Position numbers and translations under genes: made by a program. From assembly GCA_963786395.1 (NCBI GenBank), contig CAWAZD010000001.1, positions 62,001-126,000 of the forward strand: a DNA stretch of 64,000 bases, given 5' to 3'. Numbering within the stretch: position 1 is the first letter of the stretch; every line of letters starts with the position of its first letter. Source of the DNA: Fen-1301 sp963786395 (GTDB lineage Bacteria > Bacteroidota > Ignavibacteria > Ignavibacteriales > Ignavibacteriaceae). This document shows positions 27,668 to 37,134 of this stretch, one piece after another. The notes below the pieces were generated by a model, which did no database searches, was not told where the DNA came from, and saw nothing but the letters and a program-made list of their open reading frames with translations.

Positions 27668-28967
27668 CTATATACTTTTTATTATTACTAAGGTTATATC
27701 ATCCATTGGTTCGGCATTTCCCACATGATCATTAACGGTTTTGATAATTAATTCAATGAGATCTGTTGCTGACAAATTCCGGTTTTCTTTTACCAGGCTA
27801 ATAAGTCTTTCTTCTCCAAATTCCTGTTCACTGAGATCCATTGCTTCGGTGATGCCATCCGAAAAAACTACCAGAACTGATCCAACAGCAAAATCAATAA
27901 TCTTTTGTTCATAGGGCATATCGGGCAATACACCAACAACCATCCCACCTTCCTTTAGTCTTGAAACAATGCCCGATTGATCAATTAAAATGGGTTCATT
28001 ATGTCCGGCATTACAATAGGTGATTTTATTTTCAGAAGGATGTAAAACCCCATAAAACAATGTTGCAAATTTATTACTGTCGGTACTATTATAGAGAAGG
28101 TTATTTGTAAAAGCGACGCAATCTTTACAGGGAATATTCATGAGGGTTTGTCCCCGTAATGAAGCCTGCAAGTTTGCCATCAAACAGGGCGGCGGGTATT
28201 CCTTTACCAGAAATATCACCCAGACAAAAGACTAAATCATTGTTTTTCAATGGAATGAAATCAAAATAATCACCGCCTACATCTTTTGCAGGAGTACTTT
28301 TGCCATCAATCTGGTAATTAATTATCTGAGGTTTTGATTTTGGTAAAAGATTTACCTGAATATCATTAGCCAGTCTCATCTCTTCCTGGAATTTGATTAA
28401 TACTTGTTCCTTTTCATAGAGTCTTGCATTTTCTATTATGTGAGCAGACTGTGCAGCCATTATTGAAAGTAATCTTTGATCATCCTTTGTAAAGCCGGAG
28501 GAAGAATGTTTATTAAATACGGTTAACAGTCCTATCATTTTATTTTTAAGAAGCATTGGTACGCTAAGCAGGGTAGTGATAGGAAATTCTTCTTTGACAA
28601 TAAAATTAAATCTATAGTCTTCTTTAAAGTTATTAACCAGCAGCGGACTTTTATTTTTTAACATCCATCCTGTTAATTGCGTATCAAGACGAAACGGGAG
28701 GAATTCATTAATCGTTTCCTGTTTTCTTATCATTGTATGAAAAGGATTTACCATGTCCTTTTCATCTAACAGCATCACTACTGCCTGCTGTACTTTCAGG
28801 TGCTTAATGCATTTTCGAACGATAAGATCTATTACATCTTCCAATGATTGATTAGAAGTAATTGCTGTAGCAATATCATTTAAGGCAGCAAGTTCATCTA
28901 TAGCAATTTTAAGTCGCCGGTTTTCTTCTAAAACTCTTTCCAACTGTATATTTTCTGTATCTTCCAT
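27668..28967 (-). CDS. GAF-domain SpoIIE/RsbU-type PP2C phosphatase, one frameshift
   Basis: Cytoplasmic signalling phosphatase. It has an N-terminal coiled coil (about residues 5-35), a GAF domain (about 35-190: AIDELAALNDIATAITSN, QQAVVMLLDE, TTLLSVPMLLKNKMIGLL, AQSAHIIENARLY), then a SpoIIE domain. The SpoIIE motifs are TPAKDVGGDYFDF and CLGDISGKGIPAAL, then LMANLQASLRGQ, TLFYGVL, YCNAGHNEPIL, GGMVVGVLPD, VVFSDGITEA and MDDITLVII. The reading crosses from one frame to another near 28183, where one extra T in the coding strand splits AALLMANLQA; removing it restores the family motif. Such phosphatases often act in partner-switching or oppose kinases, and here one shares an operon with a Ser/Thr kinase. 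It is the first gene of the operon. Confidence 0.88.
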
Positions 28968-29116
28968 GTATTAGGGTTAGTGTATATAATAAAATAAGTT
29001 AACCCCAAAAATGAATTTAACATATGACACAGAACAATTAGTCTGTTTTAACGTGTTAAGCTTTTCTTACAGAATTGTATTTGTTAAATTAGAAAGCAAA
29101 ATGGAAGGTCTTTTAC

Positions 29117-30905
29117 ATGAAAATAATGATAACCCTTTTAATAGCAATATTATCTATAAGTTTTTTCAATGCATCAGCGCAGGGGTTGATAACTAATGTA
29201 GGCGCAAGGAACATATACAGTCTTGATGGTAAATGGCAGGTACTAATTGATCCATATGAAAATGGATTTTATAATTACCGGTTAAACGAAGACAATAACG
29301 GTTATTTTAAGAATGAAAAGCCAAAGAACCGATGGGATCATATAGAATACGATTTCGACAAATCCTTTTCACTAAATGTCCCGGGGGATTGGAATACTCA
29401 AAAACCCGAATTGTTTTTCTATGAAGGAACAATTTGGTATAAAAAATCCTTTGATTATCCTTTAAAATCAAATGTCAGGCACTTTATTTATTTCGGTGCA
29501 GTGAACTATAAAGCAATTGTATACTTAAATGGGGAAAAGGTTGGGGAACACGAGGGAGGTTTTACTCCTTTTAATATAGAGGTTACGGGTAAATTAAAAA
29601 GCAGTGACAATTTTATTGTTGTAAAAGCGGATAATAAGCGCAGCAGGGAATATGTTCCAACAGTCAATACTGATTGGTGGAATTACGGAGGGATTACCCG
29701 TAGTGTTTACATTATTGAAGAACCGGAAACATTTATTCAGGATTACCATATTCAACTAAGTAAGGGTTCTAAAACTAACATCTCGGGGTATGTAAAGCTG
29801 AATGGAATAGATAAGAATATTACAGTACAGATATCAATACCTGAATTATCAATTGAAAAAGTTATTAAGATAGACAACGAATCATACGGTCACTTTTATA
29901 TTAATACAAAGCCAGTTCTATGGTCTCCTGAAAATCCTAAATTATATGAAGTTCTGATTTCTACTCAATTTGAAAAGCTTAAAGATGAAATCGGATTCAG
30001 GTCAATAGAAGTATCGGGGAATGAAATATTACTTAATGGCAAGAATATATTCCTAAAGGGGATTAGTATTCATGAAGAAGCACCAAAACGAACAGGAAGA
30101 GCATATAGTAAAGAAGATGCCGACACGTTATTGGGATGGGCAAAGGAATTAGGTTGTAATTACGTTCGGCTTGCACACTATCCTCACAATGAGCAGATGG
30201 TTAAAACTGCAGATAAATTGGGAATACTTGTCTGGTCAGAAATCCCGGTCTATTGGACAATTGACTGGGATAATAAAATAACTCTTGCAAATGCAACAAA
30301 ACAACTTGATGACATGATTGACCGGGATAAAAACCGGTGTTCCATTATATTATGGTCTGTTGCAAATGAAACTCCAGTTAGTCCCTCAAGAAATACATTT
30401 CTAAAAATTCTGTTAAATCGTGCAAGAGAAAATGATCCGGCGAGGCTTCTAACGGCAGCCATGGAAAGGCATTATACTGATAAGTTTACACAAATGATTG
30501 ATGATCCATTGGGTGAATTTGTTGACGTAATCGGCTGTAATGAATATATCGGTTGGTATGATGGATTAGCAGAAAAAACGGATAGTATTATATGGAAAAG
30601 CATTTATAATAAACCATTAATTATGAGCGAGTTTGGCGGCGGAGGCACTTTATGGTTTTCATGCTGATGATAAAACTTCCTGGAGTGAAGAAAGCCAGGA
30701 TAATATTTATAAACACCAAATTGAAATGCTGAAAAAGATTTCTTTTTTAAGAGGAATGAGTCCCTGGATATTGATGGATTTTCGTTCTCCACGGAGGCAG
30801 CTGACAGGAATTCAGGATTATTTTAACAGGAAGGGTCTGCTTTCCGAGAAAGGTGAAAAGAAAAAAGCTTTTTATACATTGCAGAAGTTTTATAGTGAAA
30901 AATAA
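29117..30905 (+). CDS. Glycoside hydrolase family 2 (beta-galactosidase/beta-glucuronidase type), one frameshift
   Basis: Secreted GH2 enzyme with signal peptide ILSISFFNASAQ. The sugar-binding (LDGKWQVLIDPYENGF, FYEGTIWYKKSF) and jelly-roll domains come first, then the catalytic TIM barrel. The acid/base E418 is in ANETPV and the nucleophile E505 in SEFG. A one-base gain near 30640, inside a GGCGGCGGAGG run, shifts the frame just after the nucleophile. The other frame carries on as EALYGFHADDKTSWSEE to the stop at 30905, restoring ~595 residues. The WWNYGGITRSV stretch fits beta-glucuronidase or galactosidase subgroups. Substrate specificity cannot be fixed. GH30 follows 67 bp downstream, suggesting a shared hemicellulose or side-chain role. 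Confidence 0.88.
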
Positions 30906-30972
30906 TATTCAAAAATAACATTATATTTAAACCTGATATTTTTTATTATTAACATATAGGTAACAATAAATT

Positions 30973-32436
30973 ATGAGAAATGTTTATCTGCTCACCTTTG
31001 CCATTCTATTTTTTGTCTGCAATTTATTCGCACAAAAAACCCATAAACCAATAACCCACTTTTATTCTTTAAATAATAAAAAAGTGATGGTATATACTAC
31101 GGCACAAAATACAGACTTCAGGATTACTAAAACCGATACTTTAGAATTCAAGGACTTTCCACAGCCCCTGGAATCAGAAGTTTGTGTTTTTGTTGATCCG
31201 GCGAATAAATTCCAGACGCTAATTGGAATAGGCGGAGCTCTTACGGATGCTTCGGCAGAAACATATGCCAAACTTCCCATTGATAAACAGAAAGAATTTT
31301 TACAAGCATATTATAATAAAGAAAAAGGGATCGGTTATACACTTGCAAGGACCAGTATACATAGCAGTGATTTCTCAAGCAGCAGCTTTACGTACGTGTC
31401 TGATGGAGATGCTGAACTAAAAACATTTAGTATTGACCACGATAAGAAATTCAGGATTCCATTTATTAAACAAGCTATTGAAGCAGCAGGTGGAAATCTT
31501 ACGTTGTTTGTGAGTCCCTGGAGCCCACCTGCCTGGATGAAAGATAATAATACAATGCTTCATGGAGGGAAATTGTTAACCCAATTTAAGCAGCCATGGG
31601 CGAACTACTTTGTGAAGTTTATTCATGCATATGAAAAAGAGGGGATACCTGTTTGGGGGTTAACAGCTCAAAATGAACCAATGGCAACACAAACATGGGA
31701 ATCATGCATTTTTACTGCTGAAGAAGAACGGGATTTTATTAAAAAATATTTAGGACCTACTCTTAAAAAGGCAGGGCTGGATAATAAAAAATTAATGGCA
31801 TGGGATCATAACAGGGATTTGATTTATCAAAGAGCGAGCGTATTATTAAGCGATCCGGAGACTTCAAAATATTTGTGGGGACTTGGTTTTCATTGGTATG
31901 AAACATGGACAGGCGGAGGTATGCAGTTTGATAATGTTAGACGCGTTCATGAATCATATCCGAAAATGAATTTGATGATGACCGAAGGATGTGTAGAGAG
32001 ATTTGACAGTACCAGAATTAACGATTGGTCTTACGGGGAAAGATATGCGCATTCAATGATAAATGATTTTAATTGCGGTGCCTGCGGATGGACTGACTGG
32101 AACATACTTCTTGATGAAAGGGGAGGACCCAACCATGCAGATAACTTTTGTGCTGCTCCTGTTATTGCTGATACCAGGACAGGTAATGTAATTTATGCAA
32201 ATAGTTTTTACTATATAGGGCATTTCTCTAAATTTATTCGTCCGGGTGCAAAGAGAATTATCAGTTCGTCCAACAGGGATAACTTACAAACTACTGCGTT
32301 CCAAAATGCAGATGGAAAGATATCGGTTGTTGTAATGAATGCAAGTGACAAGAAAATGCCTTACCGTTTGTGGATAAAAGGGAAGGCGGCGGAGACGATA
32401 AGTCTGCCGCATTCTATAGTGACTATGGTGTTTTGA
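30973..32436 (+). CDS. Glycoside hydrolase family 30 (glucosylceramidase-type)
   Basis: A 487-residue secreted enzyme with signal peptide ILFFVCNLFAQ. The GH30 clan-A barrel begins TLIGIGGALTDASAETYAKL and includes SPWSPPAWMKDNN, acid/base E235 in LTAQNEP, HWYETW, and nucleophile E338 in MMTEGC. The C-terminal beta-domain is INSSSNR-like in pattern, ending SIVTMVF. The layout fits subfamily 1 members acting on beta-1,6- or beta-1,3-linked glucans or glucosylceramides; exact specificity is not visible. It lacks a T9SS domain. It sits directly after the GH2 gene and is followed by a 15-bp-arm palindrome. Confidence 0.9.
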   Translation: MRNVYLLTFAILFFVCNLFAQKTHKPITHFYSLNNKKVMVYTTAQNTDFRITKTDTLEFKDFPQPLESEVCVFVDPANKFQTLIGIGGALTDASAETYAKLPIDKQKEFLQAYYNKEKGIGYTLARTSIHSSDFSSSSFTYVSDGDAELKTFSIDHDKKFRIPFIKQAIEAAGGNLTLFVSPWSPPAWMKDNNTMLHGGKLLTQFKQPWANYFVKFIHAYEKEGIPVWGLTAQNEPMATQTWESCIFTAEEERDFIKKYLGPTLKKAGLDNKKLMAWDHNRDLIYQRASVLLSDPETSKYLWGLGFHWYETWTGGGMQFDNVRRVHESYPKMNLMMTEGCVERFDSTRINDWSYGERYAHSMINDFNCGACGWTDWNILLDERGGPNHADNFCAAPVIADTRTGNVIYANSFYYIGHFSKFIRPGAKRIISSSNRDNLQTTAFQNADGKISVVVMNASDKKMPYRLWIKGKAAETISLPHSIVTMVF

Positions 32437-32465
32437 GAATGGATTGAAATAATGGATTGATGGTC

Positions 32466-32501
32466 AAAACCTTCGAGGTTCAGGAAAACCTCGAAGGTTT
32501 T
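32466..32501. terminator. Long palindrome between convergent genes (bidirectional terminator or REP-like element)
   Basis: Perfect 15-bp arms, 32466-32480 and 32487-32501, with loop CAGGAA. The core is AACCTTCGAGGTT. A four-T end on both strands suits a bidirectional terminator between GH30 and the convergent DUF5916 gene. The arm is longer and more regular than usual, so a dispersed repeat is possible. Confidence 0.65.
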
Positions 32502-32532
32502 AAGTAATGATTTCACTTGATAATAAAAGTGG

Positions 32533-35193
32533 TTATAACCAGTAGGATATTTTTATCAGGAATATATTGTCGGCATTCAAATTTAAAAGATTGCTCACAG
32601 ATGGCCCTAAACTAAATTCTCCGGTATTCTGTGTATCCTGTCTGTTTTGTGTCCACACAAAATAAAGTGTTGAACCTGGTAAATATTCCCAGCGTAATAC
32701 TGCACTACCCCGAAGAGAAAGGTAACGAAAATCAGGATTATTGATTGTTTGTGAAGCAGCGGGGCCTGAGCCATCAGGGTCAAGTGTATATGAATTAATG
32801 CTTCCATTTGAGGATAAATTATCAACAATAGTCGAACCATTTTCACCATAAGTTAAAAAATCATAAGATCTTGATTTTTGCAAAGCTTTGAATTGGCTAT
32901 ATTTTCCTGAAGCAATAAGGGGTTGTATATAAACCTGTAAACTCAGGTAGGGGCTCAGTATCCAATCTGCGCGAATATTTGCAGCTAGCGTTGTCTGATC
33001 AAGATGCGCGAATATATATCGGCTTCTATATGTTGTGTTTGCGGATGGATCAGTAAAAGCACCAACCCATTGAGCATTAAATATTCCTTTGGCGATATCC
33101 GGGCCAACCTGAATTGTAAGAGTTGGTGATACCATGATCTGAAGAGTTGTAGAAACTTCTTTAGTATCAGCATTCTGACCATATGATGCATTTCCATTTA
33201 TGTATACATACCACCATTTCCTGCTATCACTATACAAGTCAAAACTATAATTTCTTTTAACAGGATTAAGTGTAATGGGTCCTCCTCTAGTTAGACGGTC
33301 ATTCCATGAATCGGTATTATAATTGAAATTAATATCTCCTCCATAGAGATCTGAGAAATTGAGGTAACCACCCAAATAGTAACCTTGTGAAGTTTTGTTT
33401 CCTCCAAAGTCCAAACTCCCGTAAGAAGCCGCACTAACACCGGCAAACTGGTAATAATTTGACGGCATAGGAAGTCTGTAAGTAACAGCAAGATGCATAT
33501 TGATTAGATCACTGAATGAATTATAACCCAGATCGTTTACTTCAAAACCGGGACTTAACCAACCGACGGCAGCATTAACAGAAAATGAACCACGGTTTTT
33601 ATTTAACATTAATCTTCCGGCATATCCTGATAAGGATGTGGCGGTGCTGTCTACTTTAAGGTACCCGGCATCAGGTCGTTCGTAATAATGTCCGGGACCT
33701 CTTTGAAGATCAATAAGTCTATTCTGATCTCCAGTAACTCTGGATACTGCAGACCAACCAGTAAGGACATATGTTCTGTCATTGTCTAAAAATGTCCAAC
33801 CATCAGCACCGACTACAAGGGCATCTTTATTTATGACATTGGAAAGATCTGCATCGTTGAAGAAACGATTTGTATAAGTAGAAAGTAAACCAAGTCCCTG
33901 CAGTCCCTGATTGAAATCTTTTCTTATTCTAAATACACCATAATATGTAAGGGGTTCAATCTGAATATCTGAATGGATATTATTTAAACTTATACTGGCA
34001 TATTCCCGGCGTGTCAATGATTGTATTGTGCCTATCTGCCAATCATTAAAAATTCTTCCAGAGATTTTTGCTGCACCGATGATATGGGTACCGTTTGGTA
34101 CATCAGCATAATCATTTGCAGGCAAGCTTCCTTGCGGAGCACGTCCGATGCGTCTGCTATAAAAAATATTTGGATCCTGCCAATTGAAATTCCAGGTGTT
34201 ATTAGTTCCGCCATTACCAAACTGATAAATGTTTACTCCCTCGGTAAAGAAGGGTCGTTTTTCCTGGAAAGAAGTTTCGACATCAGTTAAGTTAACCACA
34301 GCAGGATCAACCTCCACCTGTCCAAAGTCAGGATTAATTGTTCCATTAAGAGTCAGGCTGTTTCCAAGTCCAGCTCTTATATCGAGCCCAAGACCGGGGG
34401 AATACTTATGGCCCGGGTTAAATGGATTGTTAGGATCATGACCGACGTACTCAGCTTTACCGGTTGTATAGGGAAGAATTTCAAGGCGGGTTGGCGGAGT
34501 AATTCCTTCAATTCCAACTAATTCAGGAAACCTGGAAGCAAATCCATTTTCATTGCGGGGAGTGTAGGCAATCATATCTGTTTCAGCGGTACGGCTTATG
34601 AATCGTTCAATGTTCATACCCCAATTCTGTTTGCCTTCTTTAAAGCGGAGTTGGGAAAAGGGAATTCTCATTTCAACATTATAACCATCAGTATCAATAT
34701 GGGAGACTCCTTCCCATACAGCATCCCAGGAAAGATCAGTTTGTTTATTATCATTTTCCAGAATGCCATCAGCAAGAGAACCTGCAGCATTAACATAGAA
34801 AAAATAGCCGCTTCTTTTATCCCCGTAGGAATCGAGATAAAGTATAACCCCGTCTGAAGGATCTCCAAAGACAAAATCCCGCCTTACCAGCCGGGCGAGA
34901 ATTGAATCAGGATGTGAATCATAAAGTTTGCAGGCGAAATAGATTGCATTATCATCATAAGCAATCCAGGCTTCAGTTCTTTGAGTAGGAGGCTGACCCT
35001 GATTAGGTTCCTGCTGAATAAGCTGTGTAAAACCGGGACGCTTCCAGGCATTTTCAGATAAGATACCATCAATTGTTATTTTTTCAGTGATCCTAACAGC
35101 CCGAACTGTCTTGGCGAAACCAGGATCTGAACCTGATAATATATTTTCCGTAACAATAACAAATAAAATAAATAAGTATATAATTCGTTGCAT
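32533..35193 (-). CDS. CBM9-like domain plus DUF5916 outer-membrane protein
   Basis: An 886-residue protein with signal peptide (IIYLFILFVIVTENILSGSD). A carbohydrate-binding-family-9-like domain spans about residues 25-215: RITEKITIDGILSENAWKRP, QRTEAWIAYDDNAIYFACKL, SWDAVWEGVS, YNVEMRIPFSQLRF. The rest is DUF5916: PPTRLEILPYTTG, NPDFGQVEVDPAVVNLTDVE, FQEKRPFFTEGVNIYQFG and FYSRRIGR. A predicted barrel ends KISYWL. Proteins of this design are common in Bacteroidota and Ignavibacteria and lack a known function; the barrel tail suggests the outer membrane. It is convergent with GH30 and about 270 bp from TrpB2. A role in carbohydrate binding is inference from the CBM9-like fold only. Confidence 0.88.
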   Translation of the reverse strand: MQRIIYLFILFVIVTENILSGSDPGFAKTVRAVRITEKITIDGILSENAWKRPGFTQLIQQEPNQGQPPTQRTEAWIAYDDNAIYFACKLYDSHPDSILARLVRRDFVFGDPSDGVILYLDSYGDKRSGYFFYVNAAGSLADGILENDNKQTDLSWDAVWEGVSHIDTDGYNVEMRIPFSQLRFKEGKQNWGMNIERFISRTAETDMIAYTPRNENGFASRFPELVGIEGITPPTRLEILPYTTGKAEYVGHDPNNPFNPGHKYSPGLGLDIRAGLGNSLTLNGTINPDFGQVEVDPAVVNLTDVETSFQEKRPFFTEGVNIYQFGNGGTNNTWNFNWQDPNIFYSRRIGRAPQGSLPANDYADVPNGTHIIGAAKISGRIFNDWQIGTIQSLTRREYASISLNNIHSDIQIEPLTYYGVFRIRKDFNQGLQGLGLLSTYTNRFFNDADLSNVINKDALVVGADGWTFLDNDRTYVLTGWSAVSRVTGDQNRLIDLQRGPGHYYERPDAGYLKVDSTATSLSGYAGRLMLNKNRGSFSVNAAVGWLSPGFEVNDLGYNSFSDLINMHLAVTYRLPMPSNYYQFAGVSAASYGSLDFGGNKTSQGYYLGGYLNFSDLYGGDINFNYNTDSWNDRLTRGGPITLNPVKRNYSFDLYSDSRKWWYVYINGNASYGQNADTKEVSTTLQIMVSPTLTIQVGPDIAKGIFNAQWVGAFTDPSANTTYRSRYIFAHLDQTTLAANIRADWILSPYLSLQVYIQPLIASGKYSQFKALQKSRSYDFLTYGENGSTIVDNLSSNGSINSYTLDPDGSGPAASQTINNPDFRYLSLRGSAVLRWEYLPGSTLYFVWTQNRQDTQNTGEFSLGPSVSNLLNLNADNIFLIKISYWL

Positions 35194-35466
35194 TGATTGT
35201 TTCCATTTTGAATTATGCTAAGATTCTAAAACTAAATTCCTTAATCAATATATTTATTATGGAAGGCTATTAAGCTTGTTGAGTGGTCAGGAGATTATAT
35301 GTTTATCTGAAGAATAAAATATTATTCTTTAAGTAAATTAGTTTTTTTATTACTATTTTGCATAATAGTGGAGACTGGTTTAGCATAGATAGCTTCTCAA
35401 AGTATTTCCATTTTCGAACAGAAACATTCAATATTGTTTTAGGTTTACATTTTAACAGGAGACCAT

Positions 35467-36822
35467 ATGTCACAGAGAAAATATATTCTTGAAGAAAACA
35501 GGATGCCAAAGAACTGGTATAATATTCAGGCCGATTTACCCGTTCCTTTGCCTCCTCCTCTTCATCCGGGTACAAAACAACCAATAGGTCCGGCTGATTT
35601 AGAACCTCTGTTTCCTATGGAATTAATTCTTCAGGAAATAAGTACAGAAAGATATATCCAGATACCAGAACCTATCCGCGAAGTTTATAGAATCTATCGA
35701 CCATCACCACTCATCCGTGCAAGGGGATTGGAGAAAGCATTAGGCACACCAGCAAAGATCTTTTATAAAAATGAAGGTGTAAGCCCAACTGGGAGTCATA
35801 AACCCAATACTGCAATTCCGCAGGCATTTTACAATGCACAAATGGGGATAAAAAAACTAACTACTGAAACGGGTGCCGGTCAGTGGGGATCGTCGCTTGC
35901 ATTTGCGGGGTCAGTTTTTGGAATTGATGTACACGTATTCATGGTTAGGATAAGTTATGAACAGAAGCCATATCGCAGAGCAATGATGCAGGTATTCGGA
36001 GCAGAAGTAACTCCGAGCCCTTCTAATTTAACGAATGTTGGAAAAAGCATAAGAGAGAAATATCCCGATACGCCTGGTAGTCTTGGCATTGCTATTAGTG
36101 AAGCCGTTGAAATTGCGGCAATGAATAAAGATACAAATTATAGTTTAGGGAGTGTACTTAATCATGTTTTGATGCATCAGTCAATAATTGGTGAAGAAGC
36201 CCTTTTGCAATTTGATTTGGCAGAAGATTATCCTGATATTCTAATTGCATGCGCGGGAGGAGGAAGTAATTTTGGAGGATTCACATTTCCATTTATCGGG
36301 GAGATGCTAAGAGAAAAGAAGAAAATGAAAGTAATTGCAGCAGAACCAAGTGCGTGCCCAAGTCTTACGAAAGGAACATATGCATATGATTTCGGTGATA
36401 CAGGAAAACTAACACCGTTAGTAAAAATGCATACACTCGGGAGCGGATTCATTCCACCTTCAATTCATGCCGGTGGATTACGATATCATGGGATGGCGCC
36501 ATTGGTTAGTCATCTTAAAGAATTGAATCTTATTGAAGCCCGGGCTGTAGATCAGTTAGATTGTTTTAAGGCAGGATTACTTTTTGCTCAAAACGAAGGG
36601 ATCATTCCGGCACCCGAAGCAACGCATGCAATTAAGATAGCGATTGATGAAGCGTTGCTTTGTAAGCAGGAAGGAGTTTCAAGAACAATTGCTTTTAACT
36701 TAAGCGGCCATGGTCATTTGGATCTTGGTTCTTATGCTTCTTATTTTGCAGGAAGCCTTGAAAACACTGATTTTCATGAAGATGAAATGAAAAATGCTAT
36801 ATTGGAATTACCTGTGGTGTGA
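35467..36822 (+). CDS. trpB2: TrpB2-type pyridoxal-phosphate enzyme (tryptophan synthase beta-like)
   Basis: TrpB2 proteins condense indole or an indole-like acceptor with serine or phosphoserine, usually without the TrpA partner. The 451-residue protein has the long TrpB2 N-terminus (NWYNIQADLPVPLPPPLHPG), YRPSPLIRARGLEK, the PLP Lys K112 in GSHKPN, ETGAGQWGSSLAFA, the phosphate-binding loop CAGGGSNFGG, and HAGGLRYHGMAPLVSHL. Length fits the TrpB2 group, not TrpB1 (~400). RBS is AGGAGA, 8 bp before ATG. No other trp genes are near, as usual for standalone copies. Upstream, the 273 bp from 35194 to 35466 hold AT-rich sequence with no gene. Confidence 0.93.
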   Translation: MSQRKYILEENRMPKNWYNIQADLPVPLPPPLHPGTKQPIGPADLEPLFPMELILQEISTERYIQIPEPIREVYRIYRPSPLIRARGLEKALGTPAKIFYKNEGVSPTGSHKPNTAIPQAFYNAQMGIKKLTTETGAGQWGSSLAFAGSVFGIDVHVFMVRISYEQKPYRRAMMQVFGAEVTPSPSNLTNVGKSIREKYPDTPGSLGIAISEAVEIAAMNKDTNYSLGSVLNHVLMHQSIIGEEALLQFDLAEDYPDILIACAGGGSNFGGFTFPFIGEMLREKKKMKVIAAEPSACPSLTKGTYAYDFGDTGKLTPLVKMHTLGSGFIPPSIHAGGLRYHGMAPLVSHLKELNLIEARAVDQLDCFKAGLLFAQNEGIIPAPEATHAIKIAIDEALLCKQEGVSRTIAFNLSGHGHLDLGSYASYFAGSLENTDFHEDEMKNAILELPVV

Positions 36823-36843
36823 TATTTTTTGAAAGGAAATAAC

Positions 36844-36867
36844 GAAAGCCCGGGAAGCCGGGCTTTC
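36844..36867. terminator. Bidirectional terminator hairpin
   Basis: GAAAGCCCGG at 36844-36853 and CCGGGCTTTC at 36858-36867, loop GAAG, 22 bp after the trpB2 stop and 37 bp before the stop of the convergent small membrane gene. T-rich ends are present on both strands. Confidence 0.8.
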
Positions 36868-36903
36868 TAAATTATTATCAGTACTACATGAAATAATAAT
36901 ATC

Positions 36904-37119
36904 TCACACAGTTTGTTTCCTTGTAATTAAGAACATAGTACCACCGAATATTGCCATTATAGCTCCCCACCAGATATCAGGATGAATTGAACTTAAGATT
37001 TTTTGATTTACCGGCGGGTTATATAACATGTAAATACCATTTAGAAAAATAATTGCTCCCATTACTAATAGTATCAATCCTACAAAAAACCATATCGGTC
37101 TCATTTTTACTTCTTGCAT
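36904..37119 (-). CDS. Small membrane protein beside the sodium:solute symporter
   Basis: A 71-residue protein with two transmembrane helices (about residues 8-30, IWFFVGLILLVMGAIIFLNG, and about 48-66, WWGAIMAIFGGTMFLI) joined by a short Asn/Pro-rich loop. No family recognised. It starts 15 bp after the stop of the symporter gene in the same direction, so it is co-transcribed. Small two-helix proteins encoded with SSS-family transporters can be accessory subunits; that role is inference. Confidence 0.7.
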   Translation of the reverse strand: MQEVKMRPIWFFVGLILLVMGAIIFLNGIYMLYNPPVNQKILSSIHPDIWWGAIMAIFGGTMFLITRKQTV

Positions 37120-37134
37120 TTCTTTAAACTCCGT

